DNA of 64,000 nucleotides from Gonocerus acuteangulatus. Its lineage: Eukaryota; Arthropoda; Insecta; Hemiptera; Coreidae. Below, piece after piece: positions 32,123-42,571 of this stretch. Location of the stretch: assembly GCA_946811695.1 (NCBI GenBank), contig OX328123.1:47390253-47454252 (forward strand), in the 5' to 3' direction. Made by a program: the position numbers and the translations under genes. Numbering within the stretch: position 1 is the stretch's first letter; every line of letters begins with the position of its first letter. The notes beneath the pieces were generated by a model, which ran no database searches, had not been told where the DNA came from, and saw only the letters and a list, made by a program, of their open reading frames with translations.

Positions 32123-32402
32123 TCAGGACAATTTATGGAAGACGGAGGAGTAAGCAGGGGAGATGTTTTGTTTGTCGGTTTTGTAATTAATGTTATTGGG
32201 GTTTAAGTTAATGTGGACGCATTCGGAAATCTGTCGCTTTTTGGTGTTTCGTTCAGTGGAAAGTATTTTAGTGTCGTCAAAGTTGAAAGTGTGTTTTTTA
32301 GTTATGGCGTGTTTTGCGAGGGCGGATCTGTGGATTTCTTTGTTTTTTATTGTCCGTTTGTGTTGTGTTGTGCGGGAGTGAATATAATTTTTGGTTTCAC
32401 CT
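32123..32402 (-). pseudogene. Penelope GIY-YIG endonuclease C-terminus (left arm)
   Basis: The minus strand encodes 'VIGETKNYIHSRTTQHKR', which contains the end of the GIY-YIG motif region and the conserved Arg/His helix. 'SALAKHAITKKHTFNF' and 'KKRQISECVHI' follow; its Glu is the expected metal-binding residue of the domain. The stop is at 32123-32125. In Penelope-like elements this endonuclease follows the reverse transcriptase and nicks the target. Here the frame is cut off upstream at the palindrome centre, so the catalytic Tyr pair and all of RT are missing. The apparent start at 32455 reads into the opposite arm and is an artefact. Confidence 0.85.
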
Positions 32403-32646
32403 ATCACACAAACGGACAATAAAAAACAAAGAAATCCACAAATCCGCCCTCGCAAAACACGCCATAACTAAAAAACACACTTTCAACTTTGACGACACTA
32501 AAATACTTTCCACTGAACGAAACACCAAAAAGCGACAGATTTCCGAATGCGTCCACATTAACTTAAACCCCAATAATATTAATTACAAAACCGACAAACA
32601 AAACATCTCCCCTGCTTACTCCTCCGTCTTCCATAAATTGTCCTGA
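32403..32646 (+). pseudogene. Penelope GIY-YIG endonuclease C-terminus (right arm)
   Basis: Same protein as the left arm from 'HKRTIKNKEIHKSALAKH' on, with R-to-K as the visible difference, ending with the stop at 32644-32646. It is about 13 codons shorter at its broken 5' end than the left copy. Dead fragment. Confidence 0.85.
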
Positions 32647-33213
32647 CCTCCTTTTTTATCTTTGTTCCCAGGCTCCAGACAATTTCTCTACTTGTGTGTC
32701 CCAAAGCTCTTAACACCTCTTACAACCTCCCTCAAAACCCGGGTTTACAACCCAGCAATTGCACCTCTTTCATCTGCACCGATTTACCGCCTCCCCCCAC
32801 CCCTTTTTCATAACTATAAAGACCACCGATATATTTGCTGCCGTTCATACTTCTAACCATGGTTACCTAAGTCTGTCCTCGAGGTCTTCCTCTCTCCCCT
32901 CCCCCCCCCCTAGGCATTCTCTAGTGGTATGTATCTATATATTAATTGTTATAAATTGTATTCACTTATAAAATAGATTTTGTTTTTCACTACATAAAAA
33001 ATGTGCGTTGTTTTTACTGTTAAATTTTTTTGTACTGTTTTTACTAACAAGTTCTACATGCTGTTTTCTTTCCAACTACCGTATTTTCATTGTTTTTAAA
33101 AATAAGATTGGTTAAAATTTATTGTATTGATATATATACTCCGCTCATTTCTGCCTGTCTTTTACTTACTGCTTGTACATTCTCTTTACTTATAAGTTGT
33201 ATATGTTTTTTAG

Positions 33214-33245
33214 CTGAAGAAGGCTGCCATTGTTGCAGTCGAAAC
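33214..33245 (+). ncRNA. Hammerhead-like core, right arm
   Basis: CTGAAGA, A, GGCTGC, CATTGTT loop, GCAGTC, GAAAC. Helix II can form six pairs including one G-U. ACGTC after the core can pair with GACGT about 30 nt downstream (33275-33290) as a helix III. A convincing helix I is not seen, and one extra A precedes helix II, so self-cleavage is uncertain. Confidence 0.4.
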
Positions 33246-33404
33246 GTCCAAAATACAGATTTCTTTTTGAAAGTCTGACGTTTTTCTCCTAGCCGAATCC
33301 CAACTATACCTGTCTTTGTATCTCTACAGCGGCTAACTATCTCCATCCACACTTAGATTTAGGTTTTGACCATTGAACACAAAGTAGTACAAAGATACAC
33401 GATA

Positions 33405-33660
33405 CATGTCTGGTAATGCGAAATGTGATTTATTATCAAAAGCATCGTCGACCTTGACTTCTTATAAAGCCATCCCGAGTTTTGATTGCAAAATCCCTGA
33501 GATTGACCGAAAAGTACTCAGTACCTAAGGATTATAAATATTTTCTGGATATATCGGTAGCAATTAAATCAGGCAAATGTAAAGAAGATTTGGAATTATG
33601 GTATAAGGGACATTTGTCTCACTCCAGGTGGCTAAAAACCGCTAACCGAGCACCGAGACT
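33405..33660 (+). pseudogene. Fragment of a repeated insect gene family
   Basis: Two frames read 'IPEIDRKVLST', then a frameshift near 33528, then 'DYKYFLDISVAIKSGKC' and 'LSHSRWLKTANRAPRL'. A motif of the 'LSTDQKYL..SG.C...L..RQPG.LSHARWLTTANRILRLY' kind recurs in uncharacterised multicopy insect proteins that I associate with transposon-like genes. This is recalled, not searched. The frame at 31307-31441, left of the Penelope insertion, ends at the same target duplication and may be the upstream part of this pseudogene. The function of the family is unknown to me. Confidence 0.5.
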
Positions 33661-33670
33661 CCAATCGGGA

Positions 33671-33763
33671 CCAAAACAAAACTCTTTTGTTGGAAATGTG
33701 GAGTTTCAGGAAAATAACTGTTTCCTGGAACTCCACAGTTCCAACAAAAGAGTTTTGTTTTGG
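33671..33763. repeat. 43-bp hairpin
   Basis: Arms 33671-33713 and 33721-33763 pair with two mismatches around the loop ATAACTG. The left arm starts CCAAAACAAAACTCTTTTGT. It sits at the 3' edge of the pseudogene fragment at 33405-33660 and may be a duplicated inverted piece of it. Confidence 0.9.
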
Positions 33764-34340
33764 TTGTCCAAATAAAATTGTTTGTTTGTTATAAGTTTAC
33801 CACTTACTGATTTTAAAGAAATGTGCTTACTTTACGAAAATCGTGCATTATGGAATTTTTTCTATATTCAATCTTCCGAGACTCAAAACTAATTTGTTAA
33901 ATGGAGACATCAGATAATATTTTTTTAACTACGATTTTTAACATTTTTTTTCCTACGTATAATAAAGGGATAAAATAAAACAACCTAACTTTATTGATTT
34001 TCCAGCACTGTGGCGTAGGTAGAACTTATATAATAATAATACTGAAGCTGTTGATCCTGAGCTGAAGTGTTATTCCACCTTGACTGTATGTGTTGGTTTA
34101 GGGCAGCCTTCCCTCTTGTGACTGAATTTACCTTAACTTTCTAAAAGGCCTGCAGCACAACTTGAAGGGACATTTTATTTTGCCTCACAATGTTATGTTA
34201 TTTTCTACAATTTAATGTTTTTGTTCGTTAGAGATCATTCAATTTTGTTTGTTATATTACTATTTGTTCGATATATTTACTAAATAAATTGTGGCTCAGA
34301 ATAATGGTTGTGTTCAAGGATGAAAAATAGAAATATTATA
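33764..34340. other. No gene seen
   Basis: AT-rich, nothing recognised. Confidence 0.55.
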
Positions 34341-35235
34341 GACCGAGAGCTGGCAACGCACTTTTCATGAAGTGTTTTATGCACCCTGAAATTTTGCTAT
34401 AATGTACCTCTTAGGTAGATAAGAAGGTAAATATGTGTTTCCTGGACATACCTTGGAACACCAGGTACTGCGCATAGGGGAAAGGTGCAAAACAATATTG
34501 CCCAAAAGTAGAGTTTTATTCAGAACCCAACTATTATTAATAAAAAAAAATGGCAAATTAAGGCAATTTTCAAATTAAATAAGGCAGGCACTTTTAAGGG
34601 GGTTAAAATGATAATAATAAAAAAAAAACTAAGTACCTAGTTTTTATTTTTAATATTAAATGAAGTGCTTTATTCACGCTGGAATTTAAACAGCGTCTTC
34701 AGTAAACATATTTGAAAATAATTACAAAAGGGCAGACACTTTTGTAGGGTATAATTATCAGGAAACATAAAAATAAATGTTGAATATGATAGACTGTAAT
34801 ACACTGCGCGTAGCCGTAAGAGTGAATGACAGCACCGCGCAGTTGTGGTTATTCTCTGCGCTCTCATTGGTTCTTGCTCATATGATCTTGTACAGCTGTT
34901 CCGGTTTAAATGGCAGCGCGAATAAAACTATTATTTAATATGAGAATAAAAACAATGAAGTTTTTTTTACGTGTTATACCCATTAAAAGTGCCTGCCACA
35001 TTTATTAATCATTGTAAAATTGTCTTAATTTTATATTAAAGATAGCTGGCTTCTGATTAAAACTCTATTTTTCGGAAATATTGTTTTGCACCTTTCCCCT
35101 ATGCACAGTACCTGGTGTTCCAAGGAATGTCGAGGAAACACATACATACCTTCATATCTACCTAAGAGGTATATTATAGCAAAATTTCAAGGTGCATAAA
35201 ACACTTCATGAAAAGTGCGTTGCCAGCTCTCGGAC
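34341..35235. mobile_element. TA-flanked foldback MITE, copy 2 (inverted)
   Basis: Ends GACCGAGAGCTGGCAACGCA and the inverted TGCGTTGCCAGCTCTCGGAC, each next to TA. The interior is the reverse complement of 8361-9371, including the central block GTGGTTATTCTCTGCGCTCT. It is 895 bp against 1,011 bp, mainly because it lacks the poly(A) expansion. Confidence 0.88.
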
Positions 35236-36109
35236 TATTAGCCTGAATCTGTTATTTTTAATTTCCTTTGAGAGAATTTTTAGCTGGAATATATCAACTC
35301 ACATAGTTTGTCGCGCTTGCACTGGAGCATACACCTGAACAGATATTTTTGTATACTTAATTAATTTCTTAAATATAGTCTTACTATTTTTTTTCTTTCC
35401 CTCCATACTCTAAAACAAATTAAAGAACATTCCCAAAAATAATTAAATAAATTTTCTAAAGAATGAGCAGCAGGCTGTGTGTATAGCAACACAATAGACT
35501 TGGGTAGCACTCTTTATTTGTTTATTAAATAAAGTTTTTCTTTATTTCTTTGGTGTGAGATTGGTTGTATTTAAAAATTATTCATACATTTCGCGGCATT
35601 GACAAAACTATTATTTTCCATATTGGGTAGAATGCTAGCGGATAAAAAGGACATCAAAAGATCTCGGAAAAATTAGGAGGGAGTTAAATTTAACCAAGCT
35701 AGTCCAACGACATCACTCAAGAAGAGAAAGTTTCAGCCAGGACATATAAAGCCATCTAGGTTGGAAGACGAGGATGAGAAATACGAGAGAGGCTTGTAAT
35801 GGTATACAGATAGAGTAAAGATGAAAGAGCCACAAGGGAATATGGCCCCTTCTGCAAACATTTGTGGAACTCTTGAGATACATATCGTTTTTTCCAGTTG
35901 AAACAGGTGAAACGTTTATCGCAGATGATGAGAACATCAAGAGAACTCTGAAACGTCTAAGAATGTACACTCTGCAGCAACAAAAACCGGGCACTTTAAA
36001 TATATTTTAGTTCTCTTGCCGATTGTGAGTTATATTTCAGTTTTTGTCAGTAATCTGGCTATTGGAGAGTAAATGCGGACTAAGTTTACTGAAATAATTC
36101 TTCAGTATT
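35236..36109. other. No confident gene; possible decayed coding at 35650-35990
   Basis: The plus strand at about 35703-35800 encodes 'SLKKRKFQPGHIKPSRLEDE' before a stop. The composition is protein-like, but the family is not recognised. The overlapping 93-codon minus frame looks like its shadow. Confidence 0.3.
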
Positions 36110-36395
36110 AATAGAGCAGAGTAGATAAGGCTCAGGATAGCCAGTGGTCTAAAGACTGGGTCTTCAATGTCTAACAGAGTTAGGAACCCTTCCCCTTATT
36201 CGAAGGGTAATACTACATTTTAAGAAGCCATCCTGCGCAAAACGTGTAAAAGATATCATTCTTATGTTTTTTTTTAACCATTATTGACCATTTCTACAGT
36301 TATAATAATAAATATGTTCTTAACAATGTTTAAAAAACCTAACACACCTAATTCATACTATAAATTAAAAAAAAAAAAAACTTAGCTCCCCGAGG
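36110..36395 (+). repeat. Interspersed repeat B, copy 2
   Basis: Collinear with 3830-4125 from the GCTCRGGATAGC block through GGGTAATACTACATTTTAAG to the AT-rich end and CCTAACACACCTAATTC. Confidence 0.75.
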
Positions 36396-36947
36396 AAAAA
36401 CACTAAATGAGCATCAGGTTTCAAATTTGAAATTGTAAGTATATTCGAAGTACGACACTTTAATTTAGGTAAGAAATTACCATCCTAGCGATGTACTTAC
36501 TTTGTGGAAGTTCGTAGCGACTGCGTCTTAAATGTTTCTACGTCCGAATCAACCATAATAGTGCCTATTGAAATTTTAACAAGAACTATCTAAGGTTTCG
36601 CTTTGTATATGGGGAGAACTTGTAATATGTGATGGCGGCTATTTCAGTTATTTATTCTTTAAGAAACTGTTTCATAAGCTTGTTTTTAATAATTTAAAAT
36701 CATATTGTTCTAATCGCGCGTTACTTCTACTGATATCGCTTAAATATCTCATAGTTAAAATATTTAACCGAACGTCTGAGACAAATGAGTAACAGGACTC
36801 ATGAAATACCTATTTTTTGAATTTATATTAATGCATTTAACGATTCCCCATTGCAAGAAGTTGGCCTCATTTTTTTCCCTACCTCAGTGACCCTGAGGTG
36901 TGGCTGTGTTTTTGGTAATCAAACCGAGTAATTAAAATAAAATGAAA
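36396..36947. other. No gene seen
   Basis: AT-rich; nothing recognised. Confidence 0.55.
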
Positions 36948-37539
36948 TCTATTTATATAAAAATCACGTGCCCGTCTGTTTGTCCGTATGTATGTTTGTT
37001 CATTATAGAAATCTAAACCGTTTGACCGAATTTGGCCAAACATGGCACACAGGTAGGTATTGATACGGGAAATCTCCTAGGCTAGGCCAAAATAGTCAAA
37101 TTTCAAAATTTGGTCAAAAGGTCAAAAGTTTTGTTCAAGAAAAATTGGCTACACTGAACCATTCAGATTCTGAACCATTCAGATTCTGGCCATTTTGAAT
37201 AATGTCACAAATTTATTTGTTGATGTTCTTGATAATTAGAATAACACGAACTCATTGATGACTTTAAAGCATTATATAATCATGTAATGCAGTTTATTTC
37301 AATTTTATATCAACAGTCACTGTCTAACTAAGGAGCGCTGGCCTTTCTTTGATAAGAGCTATCTACTCGCAGGCTGTGCTGCTGGTCTCTGCCGGCTGCA
37401 TTATGAATTTCTAGACAGATATAAACAAATTCACATCGTTTGATTGATTTTGACGTAACTGGGTATGCAGGTAGATCTTGATACGGGGAGAGTCATAGAC
37501 AGAAAGTAGGTGAAGCATGGCACACTGGGCAACAGCTAG
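36948..37539 (+). mobile_element. Non-autonomous Helitron (family 2)
   Basis: It begins TCTATTTATATAAAAATCAC after an A. It ends CACTGGGCAACAGCTAG before a T, the expected Helitron ends for A/T insertion. It contains repeated words such as ATGGCACACAGGTAGGTATT and GATACGGG. No Rep-helicase coding. A minus copy is at 27972-28388. The first 20 bases resemble those of the Helitron at 17152, so the same machinery could serve both. Confidence 0.8.
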
Positions 37540-37704
37540 TTAATAATAATTAAGCTTAAGTCATATTAAAATTAACATAAGACGTAAAACAAATTTGAAT
37601 AGATCGAAGTTATTCTTGTGAATTATTTAAAAGCTTCTTTCAAGTTTTTGTACAACAAAGCAGATCTCGCGATTCATTTTTTCCCAGCTCCAGATTAGTA
37701 AAAT

Positions 37705-37710
<6 letters not shown>

Positions 37711-37773
<63 letters not shown>

Positions 37774-37829
37774 CAAGAAACGCATATATATATATATATA
37801 TATCGAATATATATATGTATATATATATA

Positions 37830-37877
<48 letters not shown>
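37711..37877. repeat. (CA)n(TA)n compound microsatellite
   Basis: About 16 CA units, then TA repeats with short interruptions (CATATACAAGAAACGC and TCGAATA). Confidence 0.95.
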
Positions 37878-37879
<2 letters not shown>

Positions 37880-38505
37880 ACGTACTAGTAGATTCAAATT
37901 AACCTATATTATGAAGTATAATCCGTTATTATTTTTCTTTTTAAAAAATCTTCGTGATTAAATTCCAGAAAGTCTTTATAAAAAAGGAGCCACTGTCAAA
38001 AGGTGCCAATAGTAACGATTGTCAAGCCGTAAAATTAGTTAGGGGTAAAATTAGAGCTCTCAAATTGGTTCCAATGAAGAATGCTGATAATTAGGAAGTC
38101 TAATTAATTTGATTGTGGTTTTACGCTTTAATAACGAGGAAGCCACAGCTGCAGACATTGTGACATATTTTCTTATAATGACGTAATTTACTTATCTCTC
38201 ATTGAATTGGCTTACGTCTCTCATTTTTCACTGATTCATAAATCTCTGGTTTAGAAATACGCTTTTTCCTTCAGTTATAATTTAACAATTATATAATATT
38301 TAAAAATATGAGATAAAAATATAAAATACATCTTATTTTTCTAAACACTTTATCATTTTCTTTCTTTAAATGAGTTTACAGTTTGTTCTTTCAGTAGAGT
38401 TGATTCTCCTGAATATTTAGAAAAAAAATAAAAATAAAAAACCTTTTTGTATGAGCAGCTTCAATAATTAATGAATGAATGTAAATTTATTATTTCGTAC
38501 ATATA
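37878..38505. other. No gene seen
   Basis: AT-rich, nothing recognised before the mariner-type element. Confidence 0.55.
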
Positions 38506-38813
38506 CAGGGTGTCCCAAATAAGACGGCTCAAACTAATTTTGCGACCTAACGGTTGGTCTGAGAAAAAAAGTCAGAGGTAAAAGTTGTAGGGCTTGACCT
38601 AAGCTTTCTAAATATGTCGATCATTTAACATATTTACCGCGCATGTGCGATCGGCGCTAGATGAAATGTTGGGGTTTGCAGATGACCCCTATTATTATGC
38701 AAATGATTTTAAAGGGAATTAAAAACGAAACCCTTTGGTGCAAACCGCACTTCGACATCTTTAAAATCAAATGAGTTTCGTGCGATTCAAATTTTATTGT
38801 TTTAACCCTTTCC

Positions 38814-39795
38814 GTACCGTGGACTGCTCCAGCAGTCGAGAGCGGTCGGGACCCACATACCCTGGACTTGTGTAGAAGTCGAAGGAAGACGGGACCCACG
38901 TACCGTGGACTTGTACAGCAGTCGAGAGCTTGGCGTATCCCTCGCATTCTTTATCTTCTTATTTCTCGACTCCAGAGCTATCTAGCGTTATGGTATTGTA
39001 CTTCTAGTATTCCTGCCTATTACTAGATGGCATTTGAATGAAGTTTTTGGTAGTTTTTAGTCTAATTAACTCGTTGTCTTCTCCGCACATTTAACCTGTC
39101 AACCCACGACAAATTACCGTTTGTTTTTATACTTCTGTACATTCTCAACAACTTGTTTTTGCCAAATCAGTTAACTTTTAGTCCTGAAGTTAAGATCTTA
39201 TATTCGTGTTTTGTTAAATTTAGAAAAAACTATTTTTTTTATAGCGTGACCTCCATTTTTAAAAAAATATTTAATATTTAATTAAAATGTTTAATATATT
39301 ACATATTTAATTAAATGATTCATTAAATTAACTGTAAATATTTATAATTATGTTTTTGTTTTTGTAACTAAATTTTATACATAAAAAAAAAAAAATTAAC
39401 TCCGCCGGTGTACAAAGTCACGGATCAAAAATGAAGACGGAAAATTTATTTGCCGTAGTTATTGAGTATTTAATTCCCTTGCTAATTATTCATAAAAAAA
39501 AAGGCAAATGGTAACTGAAAAAAACCTTATTTTTTTTACTCGTATATAATATAGCTTTTTTATTACTTATTTTTAAAAAAAATTATTCAACTTAAAATAA
39601 TTATTGACACGCCAAACTAATTGAACATAAATAAAAATTAATAATCATTGTAAGCAAAATAAAAATAAAAATTATAAAAGACGAGTTTTACTACGGTGAG
39701 GAGATCGCTGAAAGTCGAGGCGCTGTGACCGAGAGTGGGTAAAGTATCCCGTACAGGGGGACCAATGCTGGTTGCCAGTATCCCGTACAGCAGAA
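38814..39795. mobile_element. Insertion nested in the mariner left TIR
   Basis: Aligning the two mariner arms shows that about 980 bp at this position is foreign, with about 20 bp of the arm lost. It starts right after TTAA as CCCTTTCCGTACCGTGGACT. Three diverged tandem units of about 44 bp follow (GTACCGTGGACTTGTACAGC .. GGGACCCAC). At the far side AGTATCCCGTACAG occurs twice. TTAA-CCCTTT is compatible with a piggyBac-type end, but a matching right end was not found. Coding content none. Confidence 0.6.
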
Positions 39796-40085
39796 CACAT
39801 CTCCTCAGAGGTCAGTTATGAATGTGTGATACATGACTTTGAGGTATTTTTTCCTCAAACTTCTGAAAAAATATGGCCGATCCTCTAAAAGAAATATTTT
39901 TCCTAATAACTTCAATAAAATTGAAAATAAGGCGTCTTTTTTAAGCATTTAGTCTTTAGGGATTAACAAAGGTAAATCTGATCATTCATGTTATCTATCT
40001 AATCCTTTGGATCCGATATTCCCTATTGGATTATGGTTCATTATTTTGCTTTTGTTCATTATTAGTGTAATATTCGCTTTCAACC

Positions 40086-40870
40086 ATGAAATTCACAAGT
40101 TGTGAGATTGTGGATATGATTATTGTTTTCGGGGAGTGTAGACGTAAATTTCGGATGGCTGCTCGACTTTACGCGCAGTATTTTCCAAACCGAGTTCATC
40201 CGTCTTACAAAACGATTTTGCGCCTGGGGTCGAACGCCTGACAAGGACATTTCTCTTTCACCAGAAGACATCGAAGAAGAGACCAGGACATCAACTTGGA
40301 CCTTGTTAGGAGAAATCCCCACATCAGTGTTCGGGATATTGCCAGAGAAATAAGGATTTCAAGAGGAACTGTTCACCGCACACTCCAGCGCAGTAAGTAC
40401 CATATCACATATCTTTGCATCAATCCCTTTCAAATAGAGATATGGAAGTGAGGGAGGAATAGTGCAGGTGGGGAATCAACTCCTTACGGCAAAACGGGAT
40501 ATTCATGAGGAATGTTCTTTGTAATGATGAAGCCACATTAGTCAGTGATGAGTACGTGAACAGGCATGCCTAACATTATTGGTCCATGACTAACTCACAC
40601 TGGATAAGGCAGCTGGACCACCAACATTGGTGGTCGGTAAACGTCTGGTGCGGGATTCTGGGCAGTAAAATTATTGGCCCTGATTTTTCGGAAGGTCCCG
40701 TATCAGGGAATGCGTACAGGACATTCATCTTGGATCGATTTCCAGAGCTCATGGAAAACTTACCGCTAGAGACATGACGTACAATGAGGTTCCAGCATGA
40801 TGGAAGTCCAGCCCATTATTCCCGAGACGCTAGGAATGCTGTAACCTCCATATACTTATATGCAGAGCCA
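40086..40870 (+). pseudogene. Mariner-type transposase (DUF4817-like HTH + DDE)
   Basis: From ATG 40086 the frame reads 'MKFTSCEIVDMIIVFGECRR' and 'LYAQYFPNRVHPSYKTIL', the helix-turn-helix N-terminus (DUF4817 type) of insect mariner-like transposases, until a stop. Downstream, in shifted frames, are 'NPHISVRDIAREI', 'RGTVHRTLQR', 'DEYVNRHA', 'WWSVNVWCGILGSKIIGPDF' and 'MRFQHDGSPAHYSRDA'. These are the second HTH and the DDE core; the HDGSPAH motif contains the second catalytic Asp. At least three frame changes or stops and a shortened middle show that it is inactive. It sits centrally between the TIRs at 38506 and 41570. Confidence 0.9.
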
Positions 40871-41570
40871 TATTGGAGGAACAAGCATTGAGATCAGTTG
40901 ACAGCATAAGTTCCAGACTTCAAAGGTGTCTGGATATTGAAGGTGGCATCTTTGAAGACACTATTCATTTTTGACGGAATAAAAATACAGTAAAATAGAA
41001 GCTTTGAAACTGCAAGATAAGAGCTACCTTTACAATTTATTATTTAATCTATCCATGAAATGATAGTTATCACTTAAATTGTACGTCTCAAATGAAAAAT
41101 CACACTAAATACATAAAAAAGATGCCTTATTTTCAATTTTATTAAAGTTATTAGGAAAAATATATTTAGAGGATTGGCCACATTTGTTTTCAGAAAGTTG
41201 AGGAAACAATACCTCATAGTCATTTAACACACATTCATAACTGACCTCTCTAAGTGCCTCCAAAAAATCTTTTTAATTTAAAACAATAAAATTTGAATCG
41301 CACGAAATTCATTTGATTTTAAAGATATCGAAGTGCGGTTTGCACCAAAGGGTTTGGTTTTTAATTCCCTATAAAATTATGTGCATAATAATAGGGGGCA
41401 TCTAGCAGTTCATCTAGCGCCGAGTGCACATGTGCGGTAAATATATTAAATAATCGACATATTTAGAAAGCTTGGGTCCAGCCCTACAGCTTTTACCCCT
41501 GACATTTTTTTTCTCAGACCAACCGTTTGGGTACAAAATTAGTTTGAGCCGTCTTATTTGGGACACCCTG

Positions 41571-42168
41571 TATATGCAAATAAAAAAAAAAAATTATGCA
41601 ATTTACTTAGGCTTGGGATATTGTCCATCAGCCAGAGAGCATACCTACTCGTATATAAAAACCTTAATTACTTATAATATGCATTTAGAAAATTATGAAC
41701 ACTACTCTAAAGAAAGCTTGATAAAACAAGAAAAACGCAAATTAAAATGAATAATTAAACAGAAATTATTGAAATAATAATTCATAAATGCAGTTGTGAT
41801 AAAATAAAGAGACAAAAATAACTAAAAATTAATTAATTAAAAATTAAGACTAAAATATGAATCAATAATATAATTGACGAATTAAAAATTGTCTGTATTT
41901 CAATGGGTTATTTACTTATATAAGGCGTCCCAGTTTTTTACGTTAAGAAACTGCTTGACTTCTTCAATAATAGTAATTAAAGTGGTTAAAGGATTGCAAA
42001 AATTATTATTTTATTTTTGTCCATTCATTTTCTCCGTATTTTTCATTTTTTATTATTTTTGTTCTGTTTAGAGCTGAAATAACTGAATATTTTATGAAAA
42101 AAGGTGATTTAATGTAAGGTTTACAAAGCCTATTATTCTTAAGTAGTTATCAAATTAATTAAAAGAAA
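41571..42168. other. No gene seen
   Basis: AT-rich and A-rich; short frames only. Confidence 0.55.
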
Positions 42169-42405
42169 ATATTATACTATCAATAGTTCAGGGATAGCAG
42201 CTGAGTACAATACTCCATTTCTATAGGGCGTAGTATCCCCAAAAGGAATATTATACTATCAATAGCTCAGGGATAGCAGCTGAGTACAATACTCCATTTC
42301 TATAGGGCGTAGTATCCCCAAAAGGAATATTATACTATCAATAGCTCAGGGATAGCAGCTGAGTACAATACTCCATTTCTATAGGGCGTAGTATCCCCAA
42401 AACGA
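42169..42405. repeat. Tandem repeat, 79 bp x 3
   Basis: Three almost identical units starting ATATTATACTATCAATAGYT and containing GGGATAGCAGCTGAGTACAA and AGGGCGTAGTATCCCC. Each unit contains GGGATA..TATCCC, so it can fold into a stem. One base differs between unit 1 and units 2-3 (GTTC versus GCTC). Not found elsewhere in the window. Confidence 0.95.
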
Positions 42406-42571
42406 ATTAGCTACTAGAAGGCGAGCAGCCAATATAGTTCAGTTGTACGAGAATAAATACGTCCTTTTAATCATTTTGGGGAAAAATATGATAAACTGAC
42501 ACATTTACATGGCTGGAAGGTGATGCTTTAATCTCAGAACTGTGAAACAATGATTAATAATAATAATAATT

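Larger units (their letters stand above)
31442..33351. mobile_element. Head-to-head Penelope-like palindrome with 13-bp TSD
   Basis: A minus-strand copy (31442-32402) and a plus-strand copy (32403-33351) of the same Penelope-like 3' end meet head to head with almost no loop. Both arms carry the GIY-YIG endonuclease C-terminus, then about 700 bp of untranslated sequence. That sequence includes a G/C run, CTGAAGAAGG..GTCGAAACGTCC and TATACCTGTCTT at the tip. The whole unit is bounded by an exact 13-bp duplication CTTAGATTTAGGT (31429-31441 and 33352-33364), so it integrated as one event. Arms look nearly identical; obvious differences are the G-run length and a few substitutions (CATCC versus CTGCC). 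Penelope-like elements often insert as such inverted partial dimers. No reverse transcriptase is present. Confidence 0.9.
38506..41570 (+). mobile_element. Mariner-type DNA transposon with about 480-bp TIRs
   Basis: CAGGGTGTCCCAAATAAGAC at both ends, TA on each side. The right arm (about 41090-41570) pairs with the left arm (38506-38813 plus about 39795-39960), the left being split by another insertion. The body holds a decayed transposase (40086-40870) on the plus strand. The terminal 11 bases equal those of the giant foldback at 28456, so both may have used the same or related transposases. The left TIR carries extra sequence, and the transposase is broken by several shifts and stops, so this copy is dead. 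Confidence 0.9.

Noticed and set aside
32123..32455. 110-codon frame apparently starting MRGRIC
   Set aside because: The first about 17 codons read into the opposite palindrome arm. Only the part downstream of 32402 is the Penelope endonuclease fragment.
42169..42405. CRISPR array
   Set aside because: The whole 79-bp unit is repeated without unique spacers, and the context is eukaryotic.
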